Shown here in pieces: positions 32,645 to 45,050 of a stretch of 64,000 bases of DNA. The DNA is taken from contig WHUX01000014.1 in assembly GCA_015179025.1 (NCBI GenBank), forward strand, positions 592,109-656,108, read 5' to 3'. The first letter of the stretch is position 1, and each line of letters begins with the position of its first letter. Below the pieces are notes generated by a model. That model did no database searches, was not told the origin of the DNA, and was given only the letters and a program-made list of their open reading frames with translations. A program made the position numbers and the translations under genes. The DNA is from Terfezia claveryi. Its lineage: Eukaryota > Ascomycota > Pezizomycetes > Pezizales > Pezizaceae.

Positions 32645-34229
32645 GTGGGGAATTCACGAGTTCCTTAAGTTTTTCAAACACTGCGTTATGAGTATCTGTC
32701 CATTCCCATTTCTTTGTTTCTCCTTGCAGTTCTGACAGAGTGCTTGCATACGATGCCAAGTCAGGAATAAATCTGCTGAGATAATTAACAATTCTAAGGA
32801 ATCCTCTAAGATCCTTTTTTCTTGTAGTAGTTGGAAATGTTAATATAGTAGTCCTCTTCTTCGGGTCTACATGTAATCCATCTGATATCAAAACGTGTCC
32901 TAAGATTTCCAATCTTGGAGTAAAGAACTAGCATTTGCTTTCTTTGAGATAGAATTTCTCGTCCTATAGACGTTAAAGTACTTTCTTCAATAATTCTACA
33001 TGTTCTTCATACGTTTTTGAGAATATAATGATATTATCAATATAGATAATTAAGTTTTTATAGACCATGTCTTTAAAAATTTCATGCATAACGTAAACCA
33101 TGGTAGCAGGTGCGTTACGATCCCCTTGTTGCATAACTCTACTTTTGAAATATCCCATATGATATAAAAAGGTAGAGTATTGCTCAGATTCTTTATTGTT
33201 TCTGATATTAAAAAATCCATCAGCTAAGTCGAGCTTAGTCCAAATAGGATTCTCCACTACTAGTTCAATTGCTTCATTAATATCTGGCAATGGGGTATGG
33301 TCTGGTTCGACGGCTAAATTGCTGTCTCGACAGTCATTGACATGTCAGGCTTCTTCCAGTTTATCTCGTTTAGGGATAGTGAACATGACTACAGCATTTG
33401 TGTCATTTTCTACTCTATATATGTGACTTAATTCTTCTTCTTCGACTAATTTGTCATGGATTTGTTGTCTAAATCGATGTCCTAAGGGTTGCTATTTTGG
33501 TATCCAAGTAGCTCCCGCTTTTGGTTTAATAGAGTAATTAATCTTTGTTAGTAGGGGTAATTCCCATGGAATTGTCTTGGGAAATAATAAGGGAAACTCT
33601 GTTATAGGGTTGAATTGTTTCTGTACTGCAGAAACAGCTGTCATGAGTTCTTTTTCTGAATCGGTTTCTTCTGCGTCACTAATATTTTCCCAATTATCTG
33701 GTTCACTATAATCTGTAACTGATTCACAGCTAACCTGTGTGTACGCTGATCTTATACCATTCGCCATAGTTCTAGATCCCTTCTATACATTTAGCTGGAA
33801 TCGTGGAATGTTTTCCAGTTAGATAGTAACTGGTTTCTGATAGGCAGGAATTATTGCTCATACTTTGCTGAGAGCAGGTTCTCCTAGTATCATGTCCCAT
33901 CCAGTTAAATGAGCTACATAGAATGTTCATTCTTCTACATAACCTATCCAATCAAGTTTGATAGTACAAGCTTTGTTTATCATTCCTTTTGAGCCTTTAA
34001 TTGCAGTACTTAATGATTTCTTTCAATACTTCTAGTAGGTATTTTGTATAGGTGTACAAATTGAGAATTAATTAAGTCTCCTCCCTTTGTTTGGAGATCA
34101 ATTAAAGCTAGTGCGGGGTGTTCGTTAGCTTTAACGAATACCTTGCTAAAATCTGGTACCTGTCTTGATAAGGGTCATTCCTTGATTTTATCCTTGTTGT
34201 TTTTATCCTTAGTGGCTATTGGTATAGCT
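32645..34229 (-). pseudogene. gypsy-1 B reverse transcriptase and protease
   Basis: Equivalent of copy A 40-1560. The protease has ALIDLQTKGGDLINSQF (about 34110-34060). RT has TKLDLADGFFNIR (about 33240), QGDRNAPATM (about 33130) and a catalytic motif that reads YIDN instead of YIDD (about 33030), a G->A change that should kill polymerase activity. The thumb FLRIVNYLSRFIPD is at about 32800. Stops and frame changes occur throughout. Confidence 0.87.
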
Positions 34230-36031
34230 AAATCTTGTGCGGCTGTACGCATGAGTACTTTATTTTGTCGTTTTCTACAGTCCTTGTAGGAGTGTTCAGG
34301 GTTCTAACACCATAGACATTTCTTGTCTCTAATTAATTACATCTTTGTCTTCTGATCCAATTTTTTTGTGATGGTGTCCCAATCTGAGTCCTTCCGTTTT
34401 TCTGTAATGGGTTTGGTGTTGGGATTGCTGCTAGGATTGAATCCTGTTTTTTGTCATTGATTCTGGTCCCTGCATGGACCGTGACTTCGATTTTCATTCT
34501 GAGAGTATTGTCATCGGGATGTATTTGTTGTGGGTGGTGGGGCAATGTCTTTTTTGGAAGCTTTATATGACTCCACTTGATGCACGAGCTGATCATATAA
34601 CCATTCTTCTTTGATTAAAGGAATTAATATAGCTGACATATATGGCAGCAGATGATTAAGAAACTTTCTTCTTTTTACTTCCTGCTATATTGATTGTTTG
34701 CAATCCTTGTCAATCAATTTGATTTGCATTTCAGTAAGCCAGTTGGCAAACTGTTTAATCCCCATGTGACATCCGTCCTTGTATGGTGTGGCTGTCTCCC
34801 ATCGTTTCTACAAAATGTCCTTACTAGTAGAAGGTATCAGAAAATCCCTTAGTGCTAGTATGAATCTAAAGAATGTTGCATTCTTTTCTTTTTCTCTTAG
34901 GAATTGATTATAAATAGTGAGTGCGCTTCCTTCCATTCTGAATCCAACAATTTCCAAAGCTGAAGTGCCTTCCAAATCTATTCCTTTGATAATAAACCAA
35001 CGTTGTATTGCTATGGCCCAAGAGTCCAAATATTGTGAGTCTTGCTATTTTTTGTCTTCTCTTCTTATTTTTTCTGGTAGATCAATCTTTATTCCTTTTA
35101 AAGCATTCGTTGCTTCATGGTTACTTGTAGTAACCATTCCTGTTGTAGATTCCCATTGCTGGTGTTCAACTAATTTTCCTCGTTTGGGTTTTCTTTTAAG
35201 AGTTTGACTTGCAACTGACGATGCCTTATCAGAGTCTGAGCTATCATCTCTGCTATTATCGGGTCTCATCCTCCTACTTGCGTTTTCTGCTTCTGTTGGT
35301 CTAGTCCTATATCTAGATCATCATTGTCTTCCGGTAATTCTATATCTTCTGGTGGTTGGTCTTTATCGTCTAGTTCTTTGGCTGACCCAGTCCTCCTTTC
35401 TGGTGTCTCAGGTACTCGACCTTTGCCTTTTGATTGATCTTTTGGTGTTCTCAAGAACACTCCTGGAAGTTCTTTGCTAGGATTGAAAAAATCCTCCGTG
35501 GTATGTGCTGATTCTTCTAGATAAGTGCCACTCATTATGAATGCCATTATTTCTTCCTAGTTATTTATTACCCAATTCGGTTTCCTTAAAAGTGGAACAA
35601 AGGTTTCTTTAATTCTTTACTTAAAAATGCGTTTATTTCTAAGTCTTCTTCTTTGAATGGGTAAGGTGTTAGCCATAAATAGTGTTTTGCTATGGCTTCC
35701 ATTAAGAGTGAGTATCTCAGGATGATACTGTTGGGCATGTCCCATTGAGCGAGTATATTTAAAATCTCCTCAATTGTTGGAAGATGTCTGTCCAAAATTT
35801 TCTGGTGAGAGGTAAAGCCATACTAAAATATAGTTTGGTTCCTGCTCCACCTGGTTCTCCTATTCTATATCCATGGGCAGATTTATTTCCCCTTCTGTAT
35901 TAGGAACTACAAATCTGGTCTTTCTAGGAGTTTCTTCTACAATTTCTTAATATCTTCGGTAACATAGTTAACTGTCTCGACCTCTTAGTCTTCTTACTAA
36001 GTTCAGACGCTATTATGTCTGATTTCGTCAT
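34230..36031 (-). pseudogene. gypsy-1 B gag
   Basis: A likely start ATG lies near 36031 (MTKSDIIASELSKKTKR). Broken frames follow: LPTIEEILNILAQWDMP (about 35790), an acidic/Pro part with LPEDNDDLDIGLD (about 35310), the capsid-like DSWAIAIQRWFIIKGIDLEG (about 35030-34970) and a zinc knuckle of form CLWC-NPEHSYKDC (about 34320-34275) whose middle carries a stop. This is the gag of the family; copy A lacks it because the window begins later. It would form the particle shell and bind RNA. Confidence 0.72.
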
Positions 36032-36834
36032 CTGTCCGCAACCAAATACAGCTGGTTATGCGATACGATCGTCGAGTTACTTTTCTTCTTTGGCACCTTA
36101 CTGTGCTGATGGTGTGGTGGCTGATGATCCTTATGATCTCCGTTCGACTGACGTTCTGTTGGCTCAGTGGCTCACGCGCTAGTGAGGCTGGATGTTAGGA
36201 TCCTGATGTTTCTTATGGTCCTGGTTTTTCTTCGTCTACTGGTCTAGAATCTAGTTCTAGTTCTTCGGCAAGAGTGTCACATTTTCTGATTGGTGTGTTG
36301 AGGTAGACGTTGGGGGCGCAGAGGTATTGGTAGAGATGTCTGGGCCTAAGGAAGGTTCTGATGGAGGTAATTCTTTTCTGGAGGAAATGGCTGCAGTGGA
36401 GGCAGCGAGATTTGAGCCTTAGGATTGTGACCTTGGTTGTTTAGACCAATTATTCCTGGGACCTGGGGGCCGGTTTTTCAATGTGTACTGGATTTATAGG
36501 TACAGATGTAATGGCGGTTGCCAGGAGTGCAAGATGAGTTGTTGATCTTATTAGGAAAAGTGTTGTGAATGAGGGTGGGATTTTTAATGTGGGATACCAC
36601 TGCCCATTAGAGCTCTGCTTAGCTTGCTTCTAAGTCTTTTGTTGATGTACTGCAGTTGAGAGTCTGATGTTTGTTTGTTGGATTTTGTTGGCTAGCTAGT
36701 TGAATAACGATATCGATTTTATATGTGCACTTGTGTGTCGAATTGTATACACTTGCGTGAGTGTAATAAAGTATCCGAAGGTTGATCAGGCCTTGGATTT
36801 AAGAGTAAAGATTAGGTAAGTAAGTTAAAAAAAA
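36032..36834 (-). other. gypsy-1 B 5' leader
   Basis: About 0.8 kb lies between the 5' LTR and the presumed gag start. No canonical tRNA primer-binding site (TGG...) is seen next to the LTR; the adjoining minus-strand bases are TTTTTTTTAACTTACTTACC. It holds no supported gene; a short plus-strand frame at 36016 is probably chance. Confidence 0.5.
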
Positions 36835-37501
36835 TATAATGAATGGTACTAGACAGTATTCATTCGGTACCGTTTATACAATCTATATCCGTAGGCACGG
36901 ACGTTTGTGTATTTCGGTTCTGCTGAGGTAAGACCTCAGAAGGGTAGGAGATTACTATGTGGGAAGTTCCCGAGGGAACAGTAATTAACTGGTGTAATCT
37001 ATCTTATATGATTTGTGCTATCTAAGCTATATGATCTTGATCTGATCTGAATATAGGCTTGCTTGCTCTATGTGCTTGCTTGTTCTCTTTTTTCTTGTGG
37101 ATTCCAGAGGGAATCCAGCGGCCTATTTATACTCCTCTGAGATCTGATGACTAAGGAAATAAATACAATAAAGGGTGGCATACCAGAAGGTGGTGCGCTA
37201 TACAAAAGGGTCATGTGGCCATAGTAATGAGTCACATGCCTTAAACGATGGTCATGTGGCCATAGTAATGAGTCACACCCTTAAACAGAGGTCATCGGCC
37301 ATAATGAGGGTGTCTTCATATGGCAAGTGCCATGAACTTCCTATGGCAAATTCCACGTGCTATGGATGCTTATAAACAATAGGAGGTAGTTAAAGGCTAG
37401 TCTTCAACCAAGAGGCTTAGTTACATAACATAGTAGTAATATAGGAAATACAAAAGTATATAATCAATTATATAAGCAATGAAACAACGTTCTCTATTAC
37501 A
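36835..37501 (-). repeat. gypsy-1 B 5' LTR (667 bp)
   Basis: Begins TATAATGAATGG (TG mutated to TA) and ends CTATTACA. It carries the reverse TATA box at 37124-37131 and the GTGTGACTCAT-type repeats. It abuts gypsy-2 RNase H-integrase linker sequence. Confidence 0.92.
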
Positions 37502-39384
37502 TGGTGGCGCTGGCCGGAATCCACTGTGGTGATGATGTCTTTGGCCAGGGGGTCTTCTTCATAAGCCTATTTCACCAGCTGTTGGAGGTTGACTTCTACT
37601 TCAGCAAGGGTATTGGCTACCAGATCAAGGTTTTCGGGCTTCAATACCACCTGATTCTAGTATTTTAGCCTTTTATCCCGCCCTTTAGAGAGGTCTCCTG
37701 ATCTCTTAGTCAAAGCATCCAGTTTCCCACCAGCCTTTCCTGGCCAGTATTTGATCTTGAAGTTGAACTGGGAGAGAAACTCCAACCACCTAGCCTGCCA
37801 CCGGTTAAGCAGCTTGGTGGTAGTAAAATACTCAAGGTTCTTATAATCAGATAGTACCTCGATAATTCCCTTGGCTGACTCCAGGTATGGCCTCCACTCC
37901 TCGAATGCTTACATAATGGCCATTAACTCCTTATCATAGATTTTATAATTTCACTCCACCGGGGAGTGCTTTTTTGAGAAGTATGCTACTAGGTGGAGGA
38001 TACCATTATCATTATTTTAAGACAGTATTCTAGTAGAGACATAGTCAGGGGCATCACTTTCGACAATACATTCTCGATTGGGATTGAAGTGGGCTAGGAT
38101 CAGAGCTGAACAGAAGGCTTTCTTGAGGTCCTCGAAAGTGGCCTGAGCTGCTGGATTCTACTGAAAAGCCTTTTACAGTGTTCCAGCCTCCATCTTGGTC
38201 TTGGTCAAGGCTGTTAGAAGTGCCACAATTTTCGAATAACCCAGAATGAACTGGTGATAGAAGTTAGCAAAACCAAGGAAGGCCTATACGTCCTTCAGAT
38301 TGGCGGGTATTTCCTATTCCTGGATTGCCGCAACCTTGGCAGGGTCCATTTTAATGCCTTCCATGGTTATGATCAAGCCCAAGTACTTTACCTTTTGGAC
38401 ATGGAATTCATATTTTTCAGGCTTGAGGTATAATCCAGCTTGTTCTAGCTTCTCTAATACTTGTCGGACATGGATCCTGTATTCTGCAAGTGAATCAGAG
38501 TATATGAGGATGTTGTCCAGATAAGCTGTACAGAATATATCCAGAAAGTCCCACAAGGTGTCGTTGATAAAGTGCTGGAAGGAGGCCGGTGCATTGGTTA
38601 GACCAAAGGGCATTACGTTGTACTCGAAGTGGCCATATCGTGTCTGGAAGGTAGTTTTCCACTCCTCCCCTTCAGCAATCCGTACCAAGTTATAGGCCCC
38701 TCTCAGGTCTAATTTGGTAAACTATTTAGCCTTTGACAACTTGGCCAACATCTCCTGGATCAGGAGTAAGAGGTATCTATTTTTTACCGTTATCTTATTC
38801 AAACCATGGTAGTCCATGCATAACTAAAGGGAACCATCCGATTTCTTTACGAATAGTACAGGGGCTCTAGCTGGGGAAGAGCTATGCTAAATAAAGCTCT
38901 TGTTGAGGTTTTCTTCTAGGTACTTCTTTAGGGCCTCTAATTCCAGCCAGGACATTCCATAGAGCAGGCTATATGGTAGGGTCTTTCCTTCCACCAGGGA
39001 GATTGTATAGTCATATGGTTGGTGTGGCATCAACTTCTCTGTGGCTTTTTCTGAGAATAAATCAATGAACTCGTAGTATTCCTCTGGGACCATAGACTTC
39101 CAGTCCTCCCTGGACCTCGTCTTGTTAATCGCCAGGTTCACCTCATATATGAAAAGAGTATGTACCTTCAGCTTGTGCCTCCTAGTGAGGTAAGCGAAAG
39201 CCCCTGTGCCAATAAAGCTAACATTTACGGGTTTTGGGGGAGCGGAGGATATCAGAGAAACAGGGGGAACAAGAACAGGTGGGTTGTCAACATTGATATG
39301 TGCGGTCTGGTGTACTACCTGGGTGGGATCCTCTACCGGGGGTGGTAGTGCGCATAATCCCTTAATGGCGGTCCGTGGGGCACA
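37502..39384 (-). pseudogene. gypsy-2 reverse transcriptase and RNase H
   Basis: Reading leftward from about 39340: a Pro-rich linker, YEFIDLFSEKATEKLMPHQPYDY (about 39070-39000), a TKLDLRGAYN block (about 38720), NVMPFGLTNAPASFQHFIND (about 38620-38560) and the catalytic motif YLDN in place of YLDD (about 38520). The thumb and RNase H follow ([53 protein letters not shown]). In-frame TAG stops are frequent, and the D->N change in the active site is again a G->A transition. It ends at the gypsy-1 B insertion, and the frame resumes at 21263. Confidence 0.88.
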
Positions 39385-41759
39385 TCACCAAAAATATTAT
39401 TTGCGTCCTTTGCATCCGGACGCCTAGGACGCACAGGACGCATGGGAGACAAACTCAAGATCAGGATGCCAAATACTCGGCGCGCGAGTGTTCGGACGCA
39501 CTCCGACAGTGCTCGCGTAGTGCTCGCGCGCCTGGGATGCAACACATGCACTTTGCAGATGCTTCCTTCTCTTGAACGCAATATGGAACGGGCTACTCGT
39601 CCTCAACGCTATAGGTTCTACTGCTGGCGTTACTAACAGATAGCCTACAATCGCTCTGTTCTACAATGCACACCCGCTTACCACTTGCATGTATGACAGC
39701 CAGGTATGTAGCCACTATTGCAGCCATTAAATATACACATAGCAGAAATATCCATTGTATTCGCTAATAATTATATATACAGAAGTAATAGATATATATA
39801 TAGAGTATGCAATCACTGCTCCAATCGTACTAACACTTGCTCTAATACTCGCACTAATACTTGCTCTAATACTCGCTCTAATACTCGCTCCAATACTCGC
39901 TCTAATACTCGCTCTAATACTCCCTCTAATACTTGCCTTAATACTCGCTCCAATACTCGCTCTAATACTCGCTCTAATACTCGCCCTAATACTCACTCCA
40001 ATACTCACTCTAATGCTTGCCATAATGTGCTGGGATATAGAGTAAAGAGACAATGCATGGGGAAGGGAGGTATATATACAGGAAAACTATAGTTACTAAG
40101 GCCGACTGCTAAGGCTGACAATTTAGACTTTCCGAAGACAATAAAATAAGGGATAACAAGAGAAGTGGCAGGACAGTTATCAATGGCGCTTAGCCCCCTT
40201 TCGCCCGTGGGTGCCATACTATTCAATGCCTGGCCTGGTAATAGTCATATTGGGAAATCGTAGTCGTTGTATAGAGATATATGCGGAGTTCACGCTTTGT
40301 GATATGTTTCGTAGGAATTCATGCATTCGCGGGCATATATATATATATATATATATGTGCAAGAAACTCGTGCTTTTGGAGACTTATATATATATATGCC
40401 TGCGGACGCATGGAATTCTTGCATATATATATATAAGTTTCCAAAAGTATAAGTTTCTCACACACACATATATATATGCCCGCGAATGCATGCATTTCTC
40501 TATATGTCTCCAAAAGCACAAGTTTCTGGCATATATATATATATATGCCCGCGGATGTATGGAATTCTCACATATATATAAATAATTCTCCAAAAGCACA
40601 AGTTTCTCACACACATATATATATATGCCCACGAATATATGCATTTCTCTATATGTCTCCAAAAGCACGAGTTTCTGGCATATATATATATATATGCCCG
40701 CAAATGCATGCATTTCTCTATATGTCTCCAAAAGCACGAGTTTCTGGCATATATATATATATATGCCCACGGATGCATGGAATTCTCATATATATATATA
40801 TAAGTCTCCAAAAGCACGAGTTTCTCGCATATATATATATATATATATATGCCCATGAATGCATGAATTCCTACAAAACATATCACAAAGCGTGAACTCC
40901 GCACATATCTCTATACAATGACAATGATTTCCCAATATGACTATTACCAGGCCAGGCATTGAATATTACGGCACCTGTGGGCGAAAGGAGGCTGAGCACT
41001 TTTGATAACTGTTCTGCCACTTCTCTTGTTATCCCTTATCTCATTGTCTTCAGAAAGTCTAAATTGTCGGCCTTAGTAGTCGGCCTTAGCAACTATGGTT
41101 TTCCTGTATATGTACCTACCTTCCCCGTACATTTTCCCTTCGCTCTATGTCCCAGCACATTACAGTGAGCATTAGAGCGAGTAATAAAGTGAGTATTAGA
41201 GCGAGTATTAGAGCAAGTATTAGAGCGAGTATTAGAGCAAGTATTAGAACGAGTGTTAGGGCGAGTATTGGAGTGAGTATTAGAGCGAGTGTTAGTGCGA
41301 TTGGAGCAGCGATTGCATGCTCAATATATATATCTATTACTTCTGTGTATATAATTATTAGCGAATACTATGGATATTTCTGCTATATGCATATTCAATG
41401 GCTGCAATAGTGGCTACGTACCTGGCTGTCGTATATGCAAGTGGTGAGCGGGTGTGCATTGTAGAAGAGAGCGATTTGGGGCCCTGGTTTAGCAATGCCA
41501 GACATGGAACCTATAGCATTAACAACCTCAATTGAGTTATTGATGCGATAGAAATAAACTCTGACATCCAGACGTTGAGCTTATGTCAACGACCATCTGG
41601 ACGGCTATTGTTGCCCCAATAGCGTCGGGATTGTATTGCGACATAGCGCAGAGCCCTAGTTGCGTCCGGATTGTAATGCAATACCCTGGGGTGTCTGGAT
41701 GTATAGGATGCACAGGACGCAAAATCGCGTCCGGACGCTTGGTGCTGCGTCCGGACGCC
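39385..41759. mobile_element. Foldback element FB1 (2.38 kb palindrome) inside gypsy-2
   Basis: This long inverted-repeat element has a CG-rich outer part with GCGTCCGGACGC and GGACGCACAGGACGC motifs. Next come arms of a 12-bp tandem repeat (CTCTAATACTCG type, 39830-40020; reversed at 41165-41310) and unique inverted DNA (39640-40310 versus 40870-41460). The centre (40320-40870) holds (AT)n-rich units GCATATATATATATATGCCC separated by CCAAAAGCACGAGTTTCT. It has no genuine gene. Removing it rejoins gypsy-2 pol in frame (YCKRH|CAPRT). FB2 is the same family in opposite orientation. Confidence 0.82.
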
Positions 41760-43440
41760 GTGCCTCTTGCAATACCCACTATTAAAATTTGAGGTATAAG
41801 AACCAAAGTTGATGGAGACATCATGTATCAGGAGCCATGGGATCCCCAGAACAATTGGGTATTTGAGTTTGGTTATGAACATGAGGAGACTCTCCGAGTG
41901 GTCTCCAATGGCACTGGATAGGCAGGCAAGATTGATGATAGCCCCGGAAGAGATGGAGCAGCCATTGATAATATCGAGAAGGCGAGGAGGTATTGAGTTT
42001 TGAGGTTGGTATAGAGTTTTTACTGACGAAGGTCTGGTCAATGAATGCTATTCCTAAAGTACCATAATCTATGAGAGCTGATATAACCACTGTTGTATCA
42101 TTGAACTTGACAGTTATTGGTACTACAAAATGTTCGCCAAACAAGCAAGATTTATCAACAGACATAGATGCAGGAACAGAAAAAGATGACAAAGACAAAT
42201 GACTGAGGATAGGTCCCTTGCTAGTGTCAGCAACTAGGCAAGGGACAGGGCTTTTCCCGACTCGTCCACCTCTTCGATCCAAAGTACTGGAGTGTCGGCC
42301 AGGGAAATGGCATGGACGGCCAGGGAGCAAGCTTTCTGGAGAAGACAGGCCACAATAAAATGGTCCACCTTTCCGCACGCAATACACAGGCCTTTATCCC
42401 TATGCCTGTCCCGTTCCTCTTGTGTCAATCGAGGCCTTCCCGAGGATAAGTCCATAGGGGCAAGACCTCCTGGCACCAGTGAGGGGTATGGCGGCTTGTT
42501 GTTTGTGGGGGATTGGGCTGGCTTGGTGTTCGGCTGCTGCTGCTATTGTTGAGCTGGGCAGGTGGTCAGTTGGAAGGCCAGTCAGTGGCGTAACCTGGCT
42601 ATTCATTGCTTCACTATGGAGGCCTGGTCGATCAACTCTTCGAGGGTATCAACCACGGGGAGGGTAACTATGGCCTGTTAGAGCTCATCGCTGAGCCCCT
42701 CCTGAAATTGCTCGAACTTAGCCTGGTCGTTCCATCTTACCTCTGCAGCCAGCCTGGAAAGCTTTGCTATGTACGTAGACAACTCTGAGTTCCACTGTCT
42801 CAAAGCTCAGAGGGCTCGGCTAGCCGTCCATACTGCATCAGGATCTTTGAACACCCGATCCAAGATGACAAACAAGGATGAGATGTTGTGGAGCTTGATC
42901 CCTGTCTCGAGCACATACGGCTGAATTTTTTCCGTAGCCTTGCCCTCCAGTAGGGCAAACACATAGGCCAGGTGATGTTGTTCTGACGGAAACCTGGCTG
43001 AATCCCTACTCAACTTCAAGTTCACCATATTTTTCCAGGCTCGCAAACGAGCTCTATCCCCATTGAACTTGGGGAGGGTAGAGATACTTTCTGTTTTGGC
43101 AGTGGTGGTTGGCGTAGGGATGGCCATGTTTGCTAGAGTACGGCTGAGGTTTTGTACCGTAGTCCATTCGATAGCTAGGGCAAGGTTCACATGGTTGAGA
43201 TCAGTCTGGAGAACCATGATCTCTTCATCGGTGGATCTCAATTTTCATTTAGCCACGGCCAGGCTGTTGCTGAGTTCTGCCCCGATGGCATCCATGGCCT
43301 CGAAGATGTTAATAACTTCTCGATGGTAGGCATTCAACTCATTCAAGCCTGAGGATATGAGGGAGCTCCTCCAGCTTTGAAACCTAACAGCGGGTGGAGG
43401 GGTTCCGGACATAATAGCATACCAGTTGGTCGAGAAGATC
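41760..43440 (-). pseudogene. gypsy-2 gag and protease
   Basis: Reading leftward from about 43440: gag with a coiled/capsid part (LPKFNGDRARLRAWKNMVNL, about 43080), a Q/P-rich spacer, and a zinc knuckle CIACGKVDHFIVAC (about 42390-42345), a complete CX2CX4HX4C. The protease follows, with ALIDYGTLGIAFID (about 42080), where DSG has become DYG. Further on are a frame change and WLLIHDVSINF-type sequence. Stops are mainly TAG/TGA. The region ends where FB1 was inserted. Confidence 0.82.
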
Positions 43441-43448
43441 CAATGTAG

Positions 43449-44039
43449 TGTAATGTGGGCTCCAGAAGACAAGGCGACTAAGGAGTATGCTGGGGCAGTG
43501 GCAAGGGGGAATTGCACACATAGGAGCACTATATGTGTGATCTAGGGAAAGGATAGGGGCAAGGCAAGGGCAGGGCTAGGGTAACACTCACGTAAGAATA
43601 CTACGTATATGACTAGGAAAACTAGGCTTGTCACAGACACCTGTCACAGATGTCACAGACGATGTCTAAGGGGGTAGGATGTTCTGAAGGCAAGAGGCAA
43701 GGACAAGAGACACACGAAAGTGGTTGCCACGTATGTCGAAGGGAGGCAGCTGTACTGCAGAATTGTTTGTATGAGACAAGGATGTGCACAAGGGGGGTGC
43801 ATAATTGCTGGGAGAAGCAAGGTCCTGTATTGGATATACAAGACGTTGGATGGGGATCCAACATGAGTGCGAAAGTGAGAAGATATATATACATAATAGC
43901 CTAAGGCCAATAACAGAATAAGTTTCCGAGATAGGGAACCTTCGACAGTCGTACCGAAAGTGGCACGACTCTCAAAACACAACCCAGTTCTAGGCAACAT
44001 CAATAACAATAACAACGGTAAAGGGAGACGGTTATTACA
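43449..44039 (-). repeat. gypsy-2 5' LTR (591 bp)
   Basis: TGTAATGTGGGCTCC... to ...GGTTATTACA, followed by the target copy ACAGT (44040-44044). It differs from the 3' LTR mainly by transitions. Confidence 0.92.
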
Positions 44040-45050
44040 ACAGTCTCAATGGCAGAAAAGGTACTGGAAGAAGGAAAGAAAGTTACTCTGCTTGGAAAGG
44101 ACATAGTCTTAGCTTTCAATAAAATCCGTAGGGAGAAGCTAATCCAGATCCTCCAGGAGAAGGACACATCTCCAAAAACAGTAAGATTCATCAACCAGTT
44201 CCTCCAACCACGCTCCTTCCCTATCACTTGGGATAGATTAATAAGAGGATATGGATGAATAGATTAGGGAGCACCTCAAGACAGCCCTCTCTCACCAGTC
44301 CTATGGCTAATCTATATAGCACATACCTTAAAAAGAGCCACGGAGATCTGTATCCAAACTCCCCAACTAGTGAGATCGAGCAGCTGACTGAATACCAACA
44401 AACCACTAGCAAACCCTCTATTACCATTTATCCAATTGTTCTTATATGTGGATGATGTTAACCCCCTCATTGTGAGTAGCCTCAACACCAGAAACCACAA
44501 CTTATTAGTCCAGAATGTAGGAAGAGTACTCGATGAGGTAGCATACGAGGATGAGCTCCAATGGGACCTAAGTAAGGAGTCCAGACTAGACTTCCATAGC
44601 AAGGGCAAGATCAAGTACTGCAAAACCCTAGGTATCACATTAGCCAGCAATCTTTCATAGAAAGCACACATCACATAGAGGACTTCGAAGGTACAGAAGG
44701 TCTTAAAGGTACTCACTAGCCTAGGAAACCAAAATGGGGGCATGAGCCCAATCGCCCTCAGATTCCTCTACACAAGTTGCATAAGAACTACCTTCACTTA
44801 AGGAGTGGAGCTGCAGAAGCCACAAGAGCATCAACTCTTGCAGCCAATGCAATACCTAGAATATCAAGCTCTACGGAAGATCACTGGAGGTTTTCATAGC
44901 TCGAGTCACCAAAGCCTAGGATGGATTGCCAATATCGAACCACTAGAAGAAAAGATAGAGGATATGAAGCGATGCTGGGCAGCAAGAGCAGTTAGGACAG
45001 GCGATCAACAAGTCAAGAAATTCATTGAAGAGAATACATTATAGCACCAG
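44040..45050 (+). pseudogene. LINE reverse transcriptase, 3' part
   Basis: This resumes exactly where 19123 stopped. VLEEGKKVTLLGKDIVLAFN (about 44060-44118) is the RT block after SRKGRSAIDA. The catalytic FLYVDD is at about 44436-44455, followed by the thumb (KIKYCKTLGITL, about 44605) and ALRKITGGFHSSSHQSLGW (about 44870). Frames change near 44230, 44430 and 44800. The YVDD motif itself is intact. Confidence 0.85.

Larger units (their letters stand above)
21264..37501 (-). mobile_element. Ty3/gypsy chromovirus, gypsy-1 copy B (interrupted)
   Basis: This is a full-length minus-strand copy of the copy A family. The 3' LTR is split (21264-21398 plus 26122-26661), the internal region runs to 36834, and the 5' LTR is 36835-37501. 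It lies in gypsy-2 pol: TGGCG precedes it (21259-21263), and TGG plus TGGCG follow (37502-37509), so the 5-bp target copy on the right is preceded by three extra bases. It carries two later insertions, copia-1 in its 3' LTR and a non-coding LTR element at 30081-32644. The coding region is heavily broken. Confidence 0.9.
19124..44039 (-). mobile_element. Ty3/gypsy chromovirus, gypsy-2 (interrupted)
   Basis: It has LTRs at 19124-19713 and 43449-44039 and a TSD of ACAGT (19119-19123 and 44040-44044). Gag-protease lies at 41760-43440, RT/RNase H at 37502-39384 and integrase/chromodomain at 19884-21263, all on the minus strand. Two later insertions split it: gypsy-1 B (21264-37501) between RNase H and integrase, and foldback FB1 (39385-41759) between protease and RT. 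Most of its nonsense codons are TAG. Confidence 0.9.

Noticed and set aside
36016..36180. Plus-strand frame MSDFVICPQPNTAG in the gypsy-1 B leader
   Set aside because: It overlaps the presumed gag start on the opposite strand, is short, and has no homologous frame visible in another copy.
40211..40904. Many overlapping YIYI-rich open frames on both strands in the FB1 centre (and 50136-50854 in FB2)
   Set aside because: They are translations of (AT)n hairpin repeats, open in several frames at once, with no start context or domain.
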